This document shows positions 14,958 to 23,559 of a stretch of DNA of 41,690 nt, in pieces; positions within the stretch are counted from its first letter, which is position 1, and every line of letters begins with the position of its first letter. This DNA is from Bacteroidota bacterium (GTDB lineage: Bacteria; Bacteroidota; Bacteroidia; JABEUT01), in NCBI GenBank assembly GCA_021823405.1, contig JAKAOA010000010.1:1-41690 (forward strand). The letters are read 5' to 3'. The notes under the pieces are model-generated. The model was not told the DNA's origin and ran no database searches. It saw only the letters and a program-made list of their open reading frames with translations. The translations under genes were made by a program, and so were the position numbers.

Positions 14958-15914
14958 ATGGAACGAAGAAATGATTTTTTTTATACCGAGGCAAAGGATA
15001 TACACTTTATCCGTCCGATTGATATTATAAAGGAACATCCCGAGTTAAAGCAATATATCGGTACAAAAAATCCATATTCTATATTTATAGTGCTTACAGC
15101 GGTGGCGCTTCAGATATTTCTCGCATGGTTTTTACACGATAAGCCCTGGTGGATGGTAATAGCCGCCTCATGGCTTATCGGAGCATTTTTTGTTCACTCA
15201 CTGTTTGTAATGGTTCACGAGTTAAGCCACAACCTCTTCTTCAAGAAAAAGCAGGCGAATATGCTTGCCGGAATTTTCGCTAATTCGGTTATGTTTTTTC
15301 CCAGTTCGGTTTCCTTCGCCCGTTATCACCTGAAACACCACGCCCATCAGGGTATTCCTGAATACGACGCTGATCTCCCATCTGCATGGGAAGCGAAGGT
15401 TTTCAAAAATTACACAATAGGAAAGGCACTCTGGTTTCTTTTTTATCCGGTTATACAAGCTGCGCGCGTGCCTCGAATGCGAGAGATAAAGGCATTCGAC
15501 AGATGGGTGGCGCTAAACTGGCTTGTGGTAATAGGAGCCGATGCAGCCATTTGGTACTTTTTCGGCGTAAAAGGTTTTATATATATCGGGGCATCGTTCT
15601 TTTTTTCCATCGGTTTTCATCCGTTGGGCGGAAGGTGGGTGCAAGAACATTACCTTGCCAGCGATGATGTGCAGGAAACCCACAGTTATTATGGTCCACT
15701 GAATACCATAGCTTTTAATGTAGGTCATCATAATGAACATCATGATTTTCCATCGATTCCGTGGAACCACCTGCCCAAAGTTAGAAAGGCGGGAGAAAAA
15801 TGGTATCACAGCATACATTATCATACATCCTGGACATACCTTTGGCTACGCTTTATCTTCGACAGGCGGCTTTCCATTTATTCAAGGATGTTGCGCAAGC
15901 GCCACGAGAAATAA
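14958..15914 (+). CDS. DEGS-like sphingolipid (dihydroceramide) delta-4 desaturase
   Basis: 318 residues, against 323 for human DEGS1. Residues 6-42 match the N-terminal Lipid_DES segment (HPELKQYIGTKNP aligns with the DEGS Y-P-E-I-K region). Four or more membrane helices follow. All three di-iron histidine boxes are present: HELSH (His87, His91), HLKHH (His124, His127, His128) and HNEHH (His258, His261, His262). The sequence after His221, SYYGPLNTIAFNVGHHNEHHDFPSIP, is extremely close to DEGS1, as is the C-terminal Y-S-R-M. DEGS introduces the 4,5-trans double bond into dihydroceramide. A serine palmitoyltransferase gene 9 kb away makes a sphingolipid substrate plausible. It is followed by gpsA after 38 bp. 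The true substrate is inferred; a fatty-acid or other lipid desaturase is the alternative. Confidence 0.85.
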   Translation: MERRNDFFYTEAKDIHFIRPIDIIKEHPELKQYIGTKNPYSIFIVLTAVALQIFLAWFLHDKPWWMVIAASWLIGAFFVHSLFVMVHELSHNLFFKKKQANMLAGIFANSVMFFPSSVSFARYHLKHHAHQGIPEYDADLPSAWEAKVFKNYTIGKALWFLFYPVIQAARVPRMREIKAFDRWVALNWLVVIGADAAIWYFFGVKGFIYIGASFFFSIGFHPLGGRWVQEHYLASDDVQETHSYYGPLNTIAFNVGHHNEHHDFPSIPWNHLPKVRKAGEKWYHSIHYHTSWTYLWLRFIFDRRLSIYSRMLRKRHEK

Positions 15915-15952
15915 GATAAGTCCGGCGCCGAATATTGAGAATCCAAAGAACC

Positions 15953-16948
15953 GTGGCAGAAGAAAAAATAGGTATTCTTGGAGCCGGGAGCTGGGCTACG
16001 GCTCTGGTAAAGATACTGGATAATAACGTTTCTTCTATTAACTGGTGGATAAGGCGCAAGGAGAGCGCAGATTATATACGGAAATACAGCCATAATCCGA
16101 GTTACCTAAGCGATGTAGAGTTGCCTGTCCATAAAATCACACTCTATAACGAAATAACGGAGATTGTCCGCAAATCCGACATATTAGCCCTCGCCATTCC
16201 CTCTGCCTTCATGAGTGAGGCATTAAATGGTTTGAAAAAGGACGACCTGAAAGGGAAAATAATTTTTTCGGCAGTTAAGGGTACCCTTCCAGATAAAAAA
16301 ATGATGGTAAGCCAATACCTGCAAAGCGAATTCGGACTGCCTTTTACTTCAATCGGGATAATTGGCGGACCATGTCATGCGGAGGAAGTTGCGATGGAAA
16401 AATTATCTTACCTGACTGTGGCATCACCCGACATCCAAAAGGCAACACAAATAGCTAAACTTCTGACTTGCCGCTATATTAAAGCGGGAATATCTGATGA
16501 CCTTGTGGGAATAGAATATACCACTGCACTTAAAAATATTTATGCTATAGCTAGCGGTATTTGTCACGGACTTGGTTACGGCGATAATTTTCAGGCAGTA
16601 CTCGTTGCAAATGCCTTGCAAGAAATTAAAAGGTTCATAGACCATGCTCATCCATTACACCGGGATGCAGCCAAATCGGCTTATCTCGGCGATTTGCTTG
16701 TAACTGCTTACTCCCAGTTCAGCAGGAACAGAACGCTTGGTAGTATGCTCGGGAAAGGATATTCGGTAAAAAATGCACAACTGGAAATGAACATGATAGC
16801 CGAGGGCTATTATGCTGTGAAAACAATTTACTTTATCAACCAATCCTTTAAAGTTGAAATGCCTATATGTGATGCGGTGTACAGGATTCTTTATGAAAAA
16901 ATGTCCCCGATGGTGGAGATTCGACTACTTACTGAAAGATTATCATGA
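15953..16948 (+). CDS. gpsA: NAD(P)H-dependent glycerol-3-phosphate dehydrogenase
   Basis: It reduces dihydroxyacetone phosphate to sn-glycerol-3-phosphate for phospholipid synthesis. The N-terminal Rossmann motif is IGILGAGSWATAL. The family motifs SAVKGT (catalytic Lys), IGGPCHAEEVAM and the C-terminal-domain VGIEYTTALKNIYAIASGICHGLGYGDN are present. The start is ambiguous: a GTG at 15953 puts the glycine motif five residues in, as is usual, while a TTG at 15935 would add six residues. It follows the desaturase gene closely and is probably co-transcribed, forming a small lipid-synthesis unit. Confidence 0.94.
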   Translation: MAEEKIGILGAGSWATALVKILDNNVSSINWWIRRKESADYIRKYSHNPSYLSDVELPVHKITLYNEITEIVRKSDILALAIPSAFMSEALNGLKKDDLKGKIIFSAVKGTLPDKKMMVSQYLQSEFGLPFTSIGIIGGPCHAEEVAMEKLSYLTVASPDIQKATQIAKLLTCRYIKAGISDDLVGIEYTTALKNIYAIASGICHGLGYGDNFQAVLVANALQEIKRFIDHAHPLHRDAAKSAYLGDLLVTAYSQFSRNRTLGSMLGKGYSVKNAQLEMNMIAEGYYAVKTIYFINQSFKVEMPICDAVYRILYEKMSPMVEIRLLTERLS

Positions 16949-17017
16949 AATTTATATTAACACTTCAGTAAGCCGTACCCCAATTGTACTGTAAATAGAA
17001 CGATATTATACTCAAAA

Positions 17018-17911
17018 ATGGAAACATTATCGACTTGTCCTTTATGCGGTTCGTCTCAACTCTCTTCATTCTTAGAGTGCACCGATTACACGGTTAGCAA
17101 AGAAAAATTCAAAATTACAGAATGCGAATCGTGCGGTTTTCGCTTTACTAATCCGAGACCCGAGGAGGGAGTTGCCGGCGATTATTATAAGTCGGAGGAT
17201 TATATTTCGCACTCCAACACGACTAAAGGCATTATAAACAAGGTGTATCGGCGAGTGCGCAAAATTACTCTTAAAAATAAGTACCATCTGGTAGCATCCG
17301 CTTCCGGGAAAAGTACGGGAAACCTTCTTGATATCGGATGCGGCACAGGGGAGTTTGCGAATACATGTGCTAAGTTTGGCTGGAAGGTAAAGGGAATAGA
17401 GCCCTCCGGTATGGCGCGGGAATTCGCAAAAAAAGAGTATGGTCTGGAAGTAGCTGACGCCGGTTCTTTAAATTCATTTACCAGCAACTCAATGGATGTA
17501 GTTACGGCATGGCACGTGTTAGAGCATATTTACGACCTGAAAGGAACAATAGAACAGGTTAAAAGAATTTTGACGGCGGAAGGTGTTTTTATAGTTGCCC
17601 TTCCGAACTGTTCTTCCGCTGATGCACAGTTTTATAAGGAATACTGGGCGGCTTACGATGTACCCCGTCATATATGGCATTTTACACCAGCTCATGTTCA
17701 AGCATTATTTGAGAGTAAAGGATTCAAGCTAACTAAAATATTACCCATGTATTTCGACGCTTATTATATTTCAATGTTGAGTGAAAAATATAAGGGAGGA
17801 AATGTAAATTATGGCAGGGCGCTGGTGCATGGTTTTTTTTCCAACAGACAGGCAAAAAAGACCGGCAATACATTTTCCAGCGAGGTTTATATTTTGAAAC
17901 CTAATAGATAA
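17018..17911 (+). CDS. Class I SAM-dependent methyltransferase with N-terminal zinc ribbon
   Basis: 297 residues. Residues 7-39 contain two CxxC pairs (Cys7/Cys10 and Cys36/Cys39), a zinc-ribbon-like cap common in methyltransferases of surface-sugar or small-molecule pathways. The SAM-binding motif is LLDIGCGTGEF at 103-113, with the acidic IEPS strand end near 130 and a motif-IV-like VVTAWHVLEHI near 155-165. The substrate is unknown. It begins a plus-strand run of five closely spaced genes, 69 bp after gpsA. Low similarity of function among the neighbours gives no clear hint. Confidence 0.88.
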   Translation: METLSTCPLCGSSQLSSFLECTDYTVSKEKFKITECESCGFRFTNPRPEEGVAGDYYKSEDYISHSNTTKGIINKVYRRVRKITLKNKYHLVASASGKSTGNLLDIGCGTGEFANTCAKFGWKVKGIEPSGMAREFAKKEYGLEVADAGSLNSFTSNSMDVVTAWHVLEHIYDLKGTIEQVKRILTAEGVFIVALPNCSSADAQFYKEYWAAYDVPRHIWHFTPAHVQALFESKGFKLTKILPMYFDAYYISMLSEKYKGGNVNYGRALVHGFFSNRQAKKTGNTFSSEVYILKPNR

Positions 17912-17932
17912 GACAAATTTTACTGTAATTCT

Positions 17933-18646
17933 ATGGCTTGTACTATTGGTATAACGGACTGCAGTAAATGGGAGAACTATAATAACTGGATTCAACAAGG
18001 CGCGCAAGAGATGAGCGTTATTCGACTAAGCTCCCATGAGAATAATGCAGGGCTTGCTGAACAGTGTTCTGGAATTATTCTTACCGGCGGCGAAGATGTT
18101 CACCCGTCATATTATAACAAGTCGGATTATGTAGCACGTTATAACCTGAAAGATTTGAATATAAAGCGCGACGAATTTGAATTTTCAGCGCTAAAAAAAG
18201 CTGTAGCCAGAGACATTCCGATACTTGGTATATGCAGAGGTCTGCAGGTGGTTAATGTATTTTTAGGCGGAACCCTGATACCCGACCTACCCTCAATAAA
18301 TAAACACATACATAGTTCGGCAAACGGTAAAGGCGATACCTCACACGCATTGAATTTGACCAAAGGCAGTATGCTTTACAAATTAACCGAAGGCAAGGAG
18401 GACCATATATGGGCGGTAAGGTCGCACCACCATCAGGCGGCAGATATACTTGGTAACGGGCTGATAGTCACCGCTCTCTCCGATGACGGGATTGCGGAAG
18501 GGATAGAAAAGGAAAGCGGAAAATCAGAACTTTTTTTTGTTCTAGTACAATGGCACCCCGAAAGGATGAACGAAGGCAACCCAATGTCGGGTGCGCTTCG
18601 GGATTCATTTTTAGATGCTTGCAAGAAGTATGAGGCGAATTTCTAA
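17933..18646 (+). CDS. Class I glutamine amidotransferase-like hydrolase (peptidase C26)
   Basis: 237 residues of the gamma-glutamyl-gamma-aminobutyrate hydrolase (PuuD-like) family. The nucleophile is Cys101 in GICRGLQ; His208 and Glu210 in QWHPERM complete the triad. The oxyanion strand TGGEDVHPSYY is typical. Members cleave gamma-glutamyl amides and act alone rather than as synthetase domains. The exact substrate is not shown by the sequence, and no putrescine-utilisation genes are nearby. It follows the methyltransferase by 21 bp and precedes a thioesterase; co-transcription is likely. Confidence 0.9.
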   Translation: MACTIGITDCSKWENYNNWIQQGAQEMSVIRLSSHENNAGLAEQCSGIILTGGEDVHPSYYNKSDYVARYNLKDLNIKRDEFEFSALKKAVARDIPILGICRGLQVVNVFLGGTLIPDLPSINKHIHSSANGKGDTSHALNLTKGSMLYKLTEGKEDHIWAVRSHHHQAADILGNGLIVTALSDDGIAEGIEKESGKSELFFVLVQWHPERMNEGNPMSGALRDSFLDACKKYEANF

Positions 18647-18717
18647 TTTTGCACCTTAATCAACATCTTGGGGAAGTTAAACAACTCCAATTCCATCTAA
18701 CGCTATATAAAATATTT

Positions 18718-19233
18718 ATGCAACCGAAATCGCCCAAAGAAAGTTTTACAACCTCTACCCATATAGTATTACCCAATGACACAAATGTACTTGGCAACCT
18801 GATGGGAGGGAGGTTACTGCACTGGATGGATATCACCGCAGCTATAACCGCCAATCGACACTGCCGCAGAGTAGTTGTCACCGCGTCGGTTAACCATGTT
18901 TCGTTCAGTCGTCCGATAGCGCTTGGCGATACAGTTACCCTTGAATCACGTATTTCAAGGGCATTTACAACATCCATGGAGATATTTATAGAGGTTTTTG
19001 TAGAGGGTAAAATGACAGGAGAAAAGGTGAAATGCAATGATGCAACGTACGTATTTGTCGCAGTTGACCAGGTTGGAAAACCCATTGAAGTACCGCCAGT
19101 TCTGCCTGAAACGCATAGAGACAAGGAACTATACGAGGACGCATTAAGAAGAAAGCAATTGGGTCTGCTGCTTGCAGGAAAAATTAAACCCGGCGATGCA
19201 CCCGAGTTAAAAGAATTATTTTCAGGCAAATAA
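18718..19233 (+). CDS. Acyl-CoA thioesterase (hotdog fold, YciA/ACOT type)
   Basis: 171 residues from ATG 18718. An upstream in-frame TTG at 18649 would add 23 atypical residues and is less likely. The hotdog motif NVLGNLMGGRLLHWMD includes the catalytic Asp38, and the beta-strand VVVTASVNHVSFSRPI is characteristic of the family that hydrolyses acyl-CoA to free acid and CoA. The C-terminal tail (EDALRRKQLGLLLAGKIKP) is found in several Bacteroidota homologues. It is the third gene of the run and could set acyl-CoA pools for lipid synthesis, but chain length is not predictable. Confidence 0.9.
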   Translation: MQPKSPKESFTTSTHIVLPNDTNVLGNLMGGRLLHWMDITAAITANRHCRRVVVTASVNHVSFSRPIALGDTVTLESRISRAFTTSMEIFIEVFVEGKMTGEKVKCNDATYVFVAVDQVGKPIEVPPVLPETHRDKELYEDALRRKQLGLLLAGKIKPGDAPELKELFSGK

Positions 19234-19265
19234 ATGTAAAATAACACTGCCGACGAATTCTTAAA

Positions 19266-19820
19266 ATGGCGATAAAAATATATACTAAGACGGGCGATAG
19301 AGGACAAACGTCGTTACTTGGAGGCACACGCCTGCCCAAACATCATATACGTATAGAAGCTTATGGCACAGTAGACGAACTATGCGCATGGATAGGGTTA
19401 CTGCGCGACAGCTTAACCGACAAAAACGACTTGAAAACTCTGATTTATATACAGGACAGATTATTCACCATCAACTCATCTCTTGCCTCCGACCCGCACA
19501 AAAATAAGTTCAAAATACCCCATATTGGAGAGCAAGATATTACTATGCTTGAAAAGGAAATTGATAACATGGATGCAGTTCTCCCTGAAATGAAATCGTT
19601 TGTAATACCGGGAGGTCATGTAACAGTATCACAATGCCATATAACGAGATGTGTCTGTAGGCGCGCAGAAAGAATGGTGGTTCACCTTTCCGAAACAGAT
19701 AAAGTAGATGAAATAATAGTTCGATACTTGAACCGACTCTCGGATTACCTCTTCATGTTAGCCCGCAAACTTGCACATGGTTTGAATGTAGAAGAGATAC
19801 CCTGGATCCCTAAAATGTGA
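19266..19820 (+). CDS. Cob(I)alamin adenosyltransferase, PduO type
   Basis: 184 residues. It transfers the adenosyl group of ATP to cob(I)alamin, making adenosylcobalamin. The N-terminal ATP motif TKTGDRGQTSLLGG (from residue 7), the AYGTVDELCAWIG helix, RAER and the C-terminal LNRLSDYLFMLAR are diagnostic of the PduO/MMAB family. It implies use of a B12-dependent enzyme such as methylmalonyl-CoA mutase, which is outside the window. Its stop overlaps the possible GTG start of the next gene (ATGTGA). Confidence 0.95.
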   Translation: MAIKIYTKTGDRGQTSLLGGTRLPKHHIRIEAYGTVDELCAWIGLLRDSLTDKNDLKTLIYIQDRLFTINSSLASDPHKNKFKIPHIGEQDITMLEKEIDNMDAVLPEMKSFVIPGGHVTVSQCHITRCVCRRAERMVVHLSETDKVDEIIVRYLNRLSDYLFMLARKLAHGLNVEEIPWIPKM

Positions 19821-20800
19821 AATTGAAACCGGCAACAACATTGCAAAAGCCCGGAGTTAAGCATACATGTGTGAATCGAATTGCGATAATTGACATTGGC
19901 ACCAATACTTTTAATCTTGTAATTGCCGAAAAAAACAGCAGTGGGAAAATTGTTTTTGTTCATCAAAAAGAACTACCTGTAGAATTAGGCAGAGGGGGCA
20001 TACATAAAGCGCTTATCACTCCGGATGCATTTGATAGGGCAATAAAAGCGCTTCTTTCGCATCGCCTGATAATCGATAAATACGAGCCGGTTGAATTCTA
20101 TGCTTTTGCTACTTCGGCAGTACGCGATGCTGCCAACAGTAAAGATTTTACCGAACGAATAAGGATTGAAACAGGAGTGGAAATTAAGGTTATTTCGGGC
20201 GACGAGGAGGCGCATTGGATATACGAAGGCGTAAAACATGCATCCCTATTAAGTAAAAGGACAAGCATTATAATGGATATAGGCGGTGGAAGCACTGAAT
20301 TTATCATTGGAAACGATAAAGGCATTTACTGGAAACAGAGTTATCCGCTGGGTGTATCACGACTGTTTGAGATATTTCAGCCGGAAAATCCCATAAGCGC
20401 CAAAAATAAGAAAGATGTGGAAGAATATTGTCTGAATGCATTAAGTGATTTCTTTTCTGCTGCAGAAAGGTATAATCCCTTAGAACTTATCGGTTCTTCA
20501 GGTTCGTTTGAAAGCTTTGCACAGATGCTCATTTGCCGGGAAGGTAAGAAGAGCGTACCAAAAAATGGTTTTAATATTAAACTGACGGGATTTGAGAATC
20601 TATACAATGATATTCTCGCATCCACTCTCGAACAACGCCTAAAAATGCGCGGATTACTAAAGATGCGCGCCAATGCCTTCGGATTTTCTGTAATGCTGAC
20701 AAAACTTGTATTGGATAAACTATCAATACCCAAAATGACATTATCCCTCTATTCACTAAAAGAGGGGATAGCAGGATACATGTTAGGAATGAAGGAATAA
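19817..20800 (+). CDS. Exopolyphosphatase / Ppx-GppA phosphatase family protein
   Basis: Up to 327 residues. The actin-like ASKHA ATPase fold motifs are visible: phosphate-1 IAIIDIGTNTFNLVIAE, the FYAFATSAVRDAANS segment and phosphate-2 IMDIGGGSTEFII. The family hydrolyses polyphosphate or pppGpp. It is shorter than E. coli Ppx and lacks the C-terminal HD-like domain, which is common in Bacteroidota. The GTG at 19817 overlaps the preceding stop and would give translational coupling; a GTG at 19871, right before the phosphate-1 motif, is the alternative start. The stop lies only 4 bp from the convergent PHP-phosphatase stop. Confidence 0.9.
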   Translation: MKLKPATTLQKPGVKHTCVNRIAIIDIGTNTFNLVIAEKNSSGKIVFVHQKELPVELGRGGIHKALITPDAFDRAIKALLSHRLIIDKYEPVEFYAFATSAVRDAANSKDFTERIRIETGVEIKVISGDEEAHWIYEGVKHASLLSKRTSIIMDIGGGSTEFIIGNDKGIYWKQSYPLGVSRLFEIFQPENPISAKNKKDVEEYCLNALSDFFSAAERYNPLELIGSSGSFESFAQMLICREGKKSVPKNGFNIKLTGFENLYNDILASTLEQRLKMRGLLKMRANAFGFSVMLTKLVLDKLSIPKMTLSLYSLKEGIAGYMLGMKE

Positions 20801-20804
20801 AGCG

Positions 20805-21548
20805 TTATAAGGTCGGATTAAGAATTTTGCCTGATGCCAATGCCTTAATCAGATATTTATCGGTTAACGCCTGCTCAAGAAGTTTGATGTGTCCTAGATG
20901 GTGACAGTCGCTGCCGAGAAAACTTATCATATCATTGTCAATAAGCCAGTGAGCCGCTTTTCTGGTTTCATTGGAATAATGCCCTGTGAGTGAGTTGATA
21001 TTCATCTGTAATAGAATACCGCGGTTTGCCAGTTCTTCATACTTCGAATAATCACGATGCCAGAAACTGTATCTTTCCACGTGGGCAAGAACCGGCTTAT
21101 ATCCCTGCGTCTGCATGTGGAAAACCGTTTCATTCAGATTGTCAGGCGGGTTAACGAAAGGCAGTTCCCACAGAAGGTATTTTTTATCTCCGCCGAAAGT
21201 GAGAACATTCCGTTGCTTAATTTTATTTTCAAATTCAAAATCAAGATAATATTCTGCCGCCGCATCCAACTGAATTTTTGCGCCCGCCCTATCCAAAGCT
21301 TCTTTAACCTTATGGAGACCATCCAGAATTATTTCCGGAGTGTTTTTGTACGAATCGCTCATTACGTGCGGAGTTGTAATCAACTTGCTGTAGCCGAGCG
21401 ATTCCATAGCCATGATTAGCTCAAGCGAATCGGTAATTGTTTTAGCGCCGTCATCAATACCGGGAATGAAATGGGAGTGAATATCAGTTTGTAAGCGCGA
21501 CATATCTGCCGTAGGAACATCTTTTTTTAAAAAACCGAACAATGCCAT
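20805..21548 (-). CDS. CpsB/YwqE-type tyrosine phosphatase (PHP fold)
   Basis: 247 residues. The metal-binding HxH is His24/His26 in TDIHSHFIPGIDDGAKT. Further PHP metal ligands lie in TTPHVM, VLAHVERY and LGSDCHHLGH. Family members dephosphorylate the bacterial tyrosine kinases that control capsule and exopolysaccharide export. No tyrosine kinase or export gene is adjacent. It is 15 bp downstream of pfkA in the same direction, so the two are probably co-transcribed. Confidence 0.92.
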   Translation of the reverse strand: MALFGFLKKDVPTADMSRLQTDIHSHFIPGIDDGAKTITDSLELIMAMESLGYSKLITTPHVMSDSYKNTPEIILDGLHKVKEALDRAGAKIQLDAAAEYYLDFEFENKIKQRNVLTFGGDKKYLLWELPFVNPPDNLNETVFHMQTQGYKPVLAHVERYSFWHRDYSKYEELANRGILLQMNINSLTGHYSNETRKAAHWLIDNDMISFLGSDCHHLGHIKLLEQALTDKYLIKALASGKILNPTL

Positions 21549-21563
21549 AAAGTATAATTTTTT

Positions 21564-22535
21564 TCAGGTGGATAACATCCGACTTATCCTTATCAGGTCT
21601 TCATTAATATCCACTTTGTGTTTTCGCGCCTTCTCAAATGGGGTAAAGGCAATTTGGTTATTGACTAGCCCGGCAGCCACATTTTTATTCCCTTGCAAAA
21701 GGGCTTCGGTTGCAGCTACTCCAAGGCGGCTTGCCAGCACACGATCGAAGCAGGTAGGGCTGCCGCCTCGCTGCATGTGGCCGATTACCGTCACCCGTGT
21801 ATCATAATGGTCAAATCGCTCTTTAACCTTTCGGGCAACTTCAAAAGCGCCGCCTTCCTTATCACCTTCAGCAATAATGATGATCACCGAAGATTTATGT
21901 CTCTTCCAGCCCTCGTCAAGCCGTCTGATAAGTTGTGTTATATCTGTGCTTGTTTCGGGAATAAGAATCTCTTCCGCTCCGGCGCCAACGCCACCATACA
22001 GAGCAATAAACCCTGCATCTCGCCCCATAACCTCGATAAAGAAAAGTCGGCTGTGCGACGCCGCAGTATCGCGTATTTTATCAACGGCGCTTATTACCGT
22101 ATTCAGCGCGGTGTCGTACCCTATGGTATAATCGGTGCCGAACAAATCGTTGTCTATTGTTCCGGGTGCGCCGGTGCAGGGAATGCCCGACAATTTCGAG
22201 AATTCATTTGCTCCTTTAAAAGTGCCATCGCCGCCAATCATAACAAATCCTTCTATTCCGGCGCGTTGAGCCATAATTATAGCTTGCCGGAGACCTTCGT
22301 CGAGCATAAACCTACTGCTTCTAGAGGTCTTTAGAATTGTTCCGCCTCGCTGTATGATATTGCTTACGGAGTGAGAATCCATAGGCAGAAAATCACCTTC
22401 TATGAGTCCTTCATATCCTCTACGGACGCCAATTACTTCTAAACCATGGAAAATTCCTGTCCGTACAACTGCTCTTATGCATGCATTCATTCCCGGGGCG
22501 TCTCCGCCGGAGGTCAATACCGCTATTTTTTTCAT
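21564..22535 (-). CDS. pfkA: ATP-dependent 6-phosphofructokinase
   Basis: 323 residues, standard prokaryotic PfkA. It phosphorylates fructose-6-phosphate in glycolysis. Motifs: ATP-binding TSGGDAPGMN at 8-17, GGDGTF at 101-106, the catalytic GTIDND at 125-130, substrate-binding MGRDAGFIAL near 170-179 and GHMQRGG near 255. GGDGT with Gly at the ATP-discriminating position fits ATP rather than pyrophosphate as donor. The upstream region (22536-22728) contains a dispersed repeat (22571-22660) also found at 39135-39233. Confidence 0.97.
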   Translation of the reverse strand: MKKIAVLTSGGDAPGMNACIRAVVRTGIFHGLEVIGVRRGYEGLIEGDFLPMDSHSVSNIIQRGGTILKTSRSSRFMLDEGLRQAIIMAQRAGIEGFVMIGGDGTFKGANEFSKLSGIPCTGAPGTIDNDLFGTDYTIGYDTALNTVISAVDKIRDTAASHSRLFFIEVMGRDAGFIALYGGVGAGAEEILIPETSTDITQLIRRLDEGWKRHKSSVIIIIAEGDKEGGAFEVARKVKERFDHYDTRVTVIGHMQRGGSPTCFDRVLASRLGVAATEALLQGNKNVAAGLVNNQIAFTPFEKARKHKVDINEDLIRISRMLST

Positions 22536-22570
22536 ATTTCATTAATGTATTGCCCGCAGGCGGTTTTACA

Positions 22571-22660
22571 ACAGCGTACCGCATTAGCTATAACGTTGGT
22601 GCAAAGCAAAATACCTGTACGAGCAGTTATGGCGACATGAATGTTATCATTTTCATTCAT
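22571..22660. repeat. Dispersed composite repeat, pfkA copy (blocks X and Y)
   Basis: Block X (22571-22613) matches the minus strand of 39191-39233 at 36 of 43 bases. Block Y (22612-22660) matches the plus strand of 39135-39182, beginning TACCTGTACGRGC and ending ATTTTCATTCAT. The relative orientation of the blocks differs between the two places. Block Y can form a hairpin, ATGAATG/CATTCAT. Confidence 0.7.
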
Positions 22661-22728
22661 CCCAGTCATAAAATCAATATAAAGGTAGCTCTATTTTTTT
22701 ATCTGATATCGTACAGAGGCAAAAAAAA

Positions 22729-23559
22729 TTAAAAAACAAGAAATACCGGATTTGTCAAGCTTCTTTTATTATAGGATAAGGGAGTAATTCCGTCGGAGAG
22801 TACCATTCTTTTCCCGGACTCTTCTACTATAATCTGGCCTGCTGCTGTATCCCATTCCATAGTAGGTTCAAATCGCGGGTAAGCATCAGCCGCACCTTCT
22901 GCCACCCTGCAAAATTTAAGTGAACTGCCTGCATATATTGCTCTTACCTCGACGTATTTTGACTTTTCATTTTTGATATAGTTATCGGTTGCATTCGATA
23001 AATGCGATCGACTGGCTACAATTGTATAAATATTTGAAGTCCGTTTACTAATCGGCAATTTTGTGCGGTTATAGTTAAGGTTCTCTTCTTGTTTAGCGCT
23101 AAGGTCCGGTCCGTGTTTACCAGTGATTCTAAAAGCGCCCCTTCCCTTTAGTGCATAATAGGCGGTCTTTTGAACGGGAGAATATATTACCCCTAAAATA
23201 GGTGCGGTATCTTTGATAAGTGCGATATTCACGGTAAATTCGTCGCGCCGGTTGATAAATTCTTTCGTGCCATCGAGTGGGTCTACCAACCAGAAAGCTT
23301 TCCATTTCTTGCGTACTTCGTATGATGGCTGTTCCATTTCTTCGCTCAATATAGGATAAGATGAGATTTGTTGCAATCCGGCGGTTATAATACTGTGAGA
23401 GCGTTCATCCGCCATAGTCACAGGTGATTTGTCTTGCTTGTATTTTATGGTGAACTTGGTTCGATAAACCTCCATAATTGCCTTGCCGGCTGCCTCCACT
23501 ATATCAATTACACTTTGCAGCAGCAAATCCTTCTCCTTACTGTGAATGTCGCCTGCCAT
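22729..23559 (-). CDS. cysQ: 3'(2'),5'-bisphosphate nucleotidase CysQ
   Basis: 276 residues, inositol-monophosphatase superfamily. It removes the 3'-phosphate from PAP (and PAPS), relieving inhibition during sulfate use. Metal-binding motifs: Glu73/Glu74 in LSEEME, DPLDGT at 93-98, and the C-terminal EWDTAAGQII. The start codon overlaps the stop of the upstream small membrane protein gene (TAATG), which shows translational coupling. Functionally it pairs with cysD/cysN at 9113-11320. Confidence 0.94.
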   Translation of the reverse strand: MAGDIHSKEKDLLLQSVIDIVEAAGKAIMEVYRTKFTIKYKQDKSPVTMADERSHSIITAGLQQISSYPILSEEMEQPSYEVRKKWKAFWLVDPLDGTKEFINRRDEFTVNIALIKDTAPILGVIYSPVQKTAYYALKGRGAFRITGKHGPDLSAKQEENLNYNRTKLPISKRTSNIYTIVASRSHLSNATDNYIKNEKSKYVEVRAIYAGSSLKFCRVAEGAADAYPRFEPTMEWDTAAGQIIVEESGKRMVLSDGITPLSYNKRSLTNPVFLVF

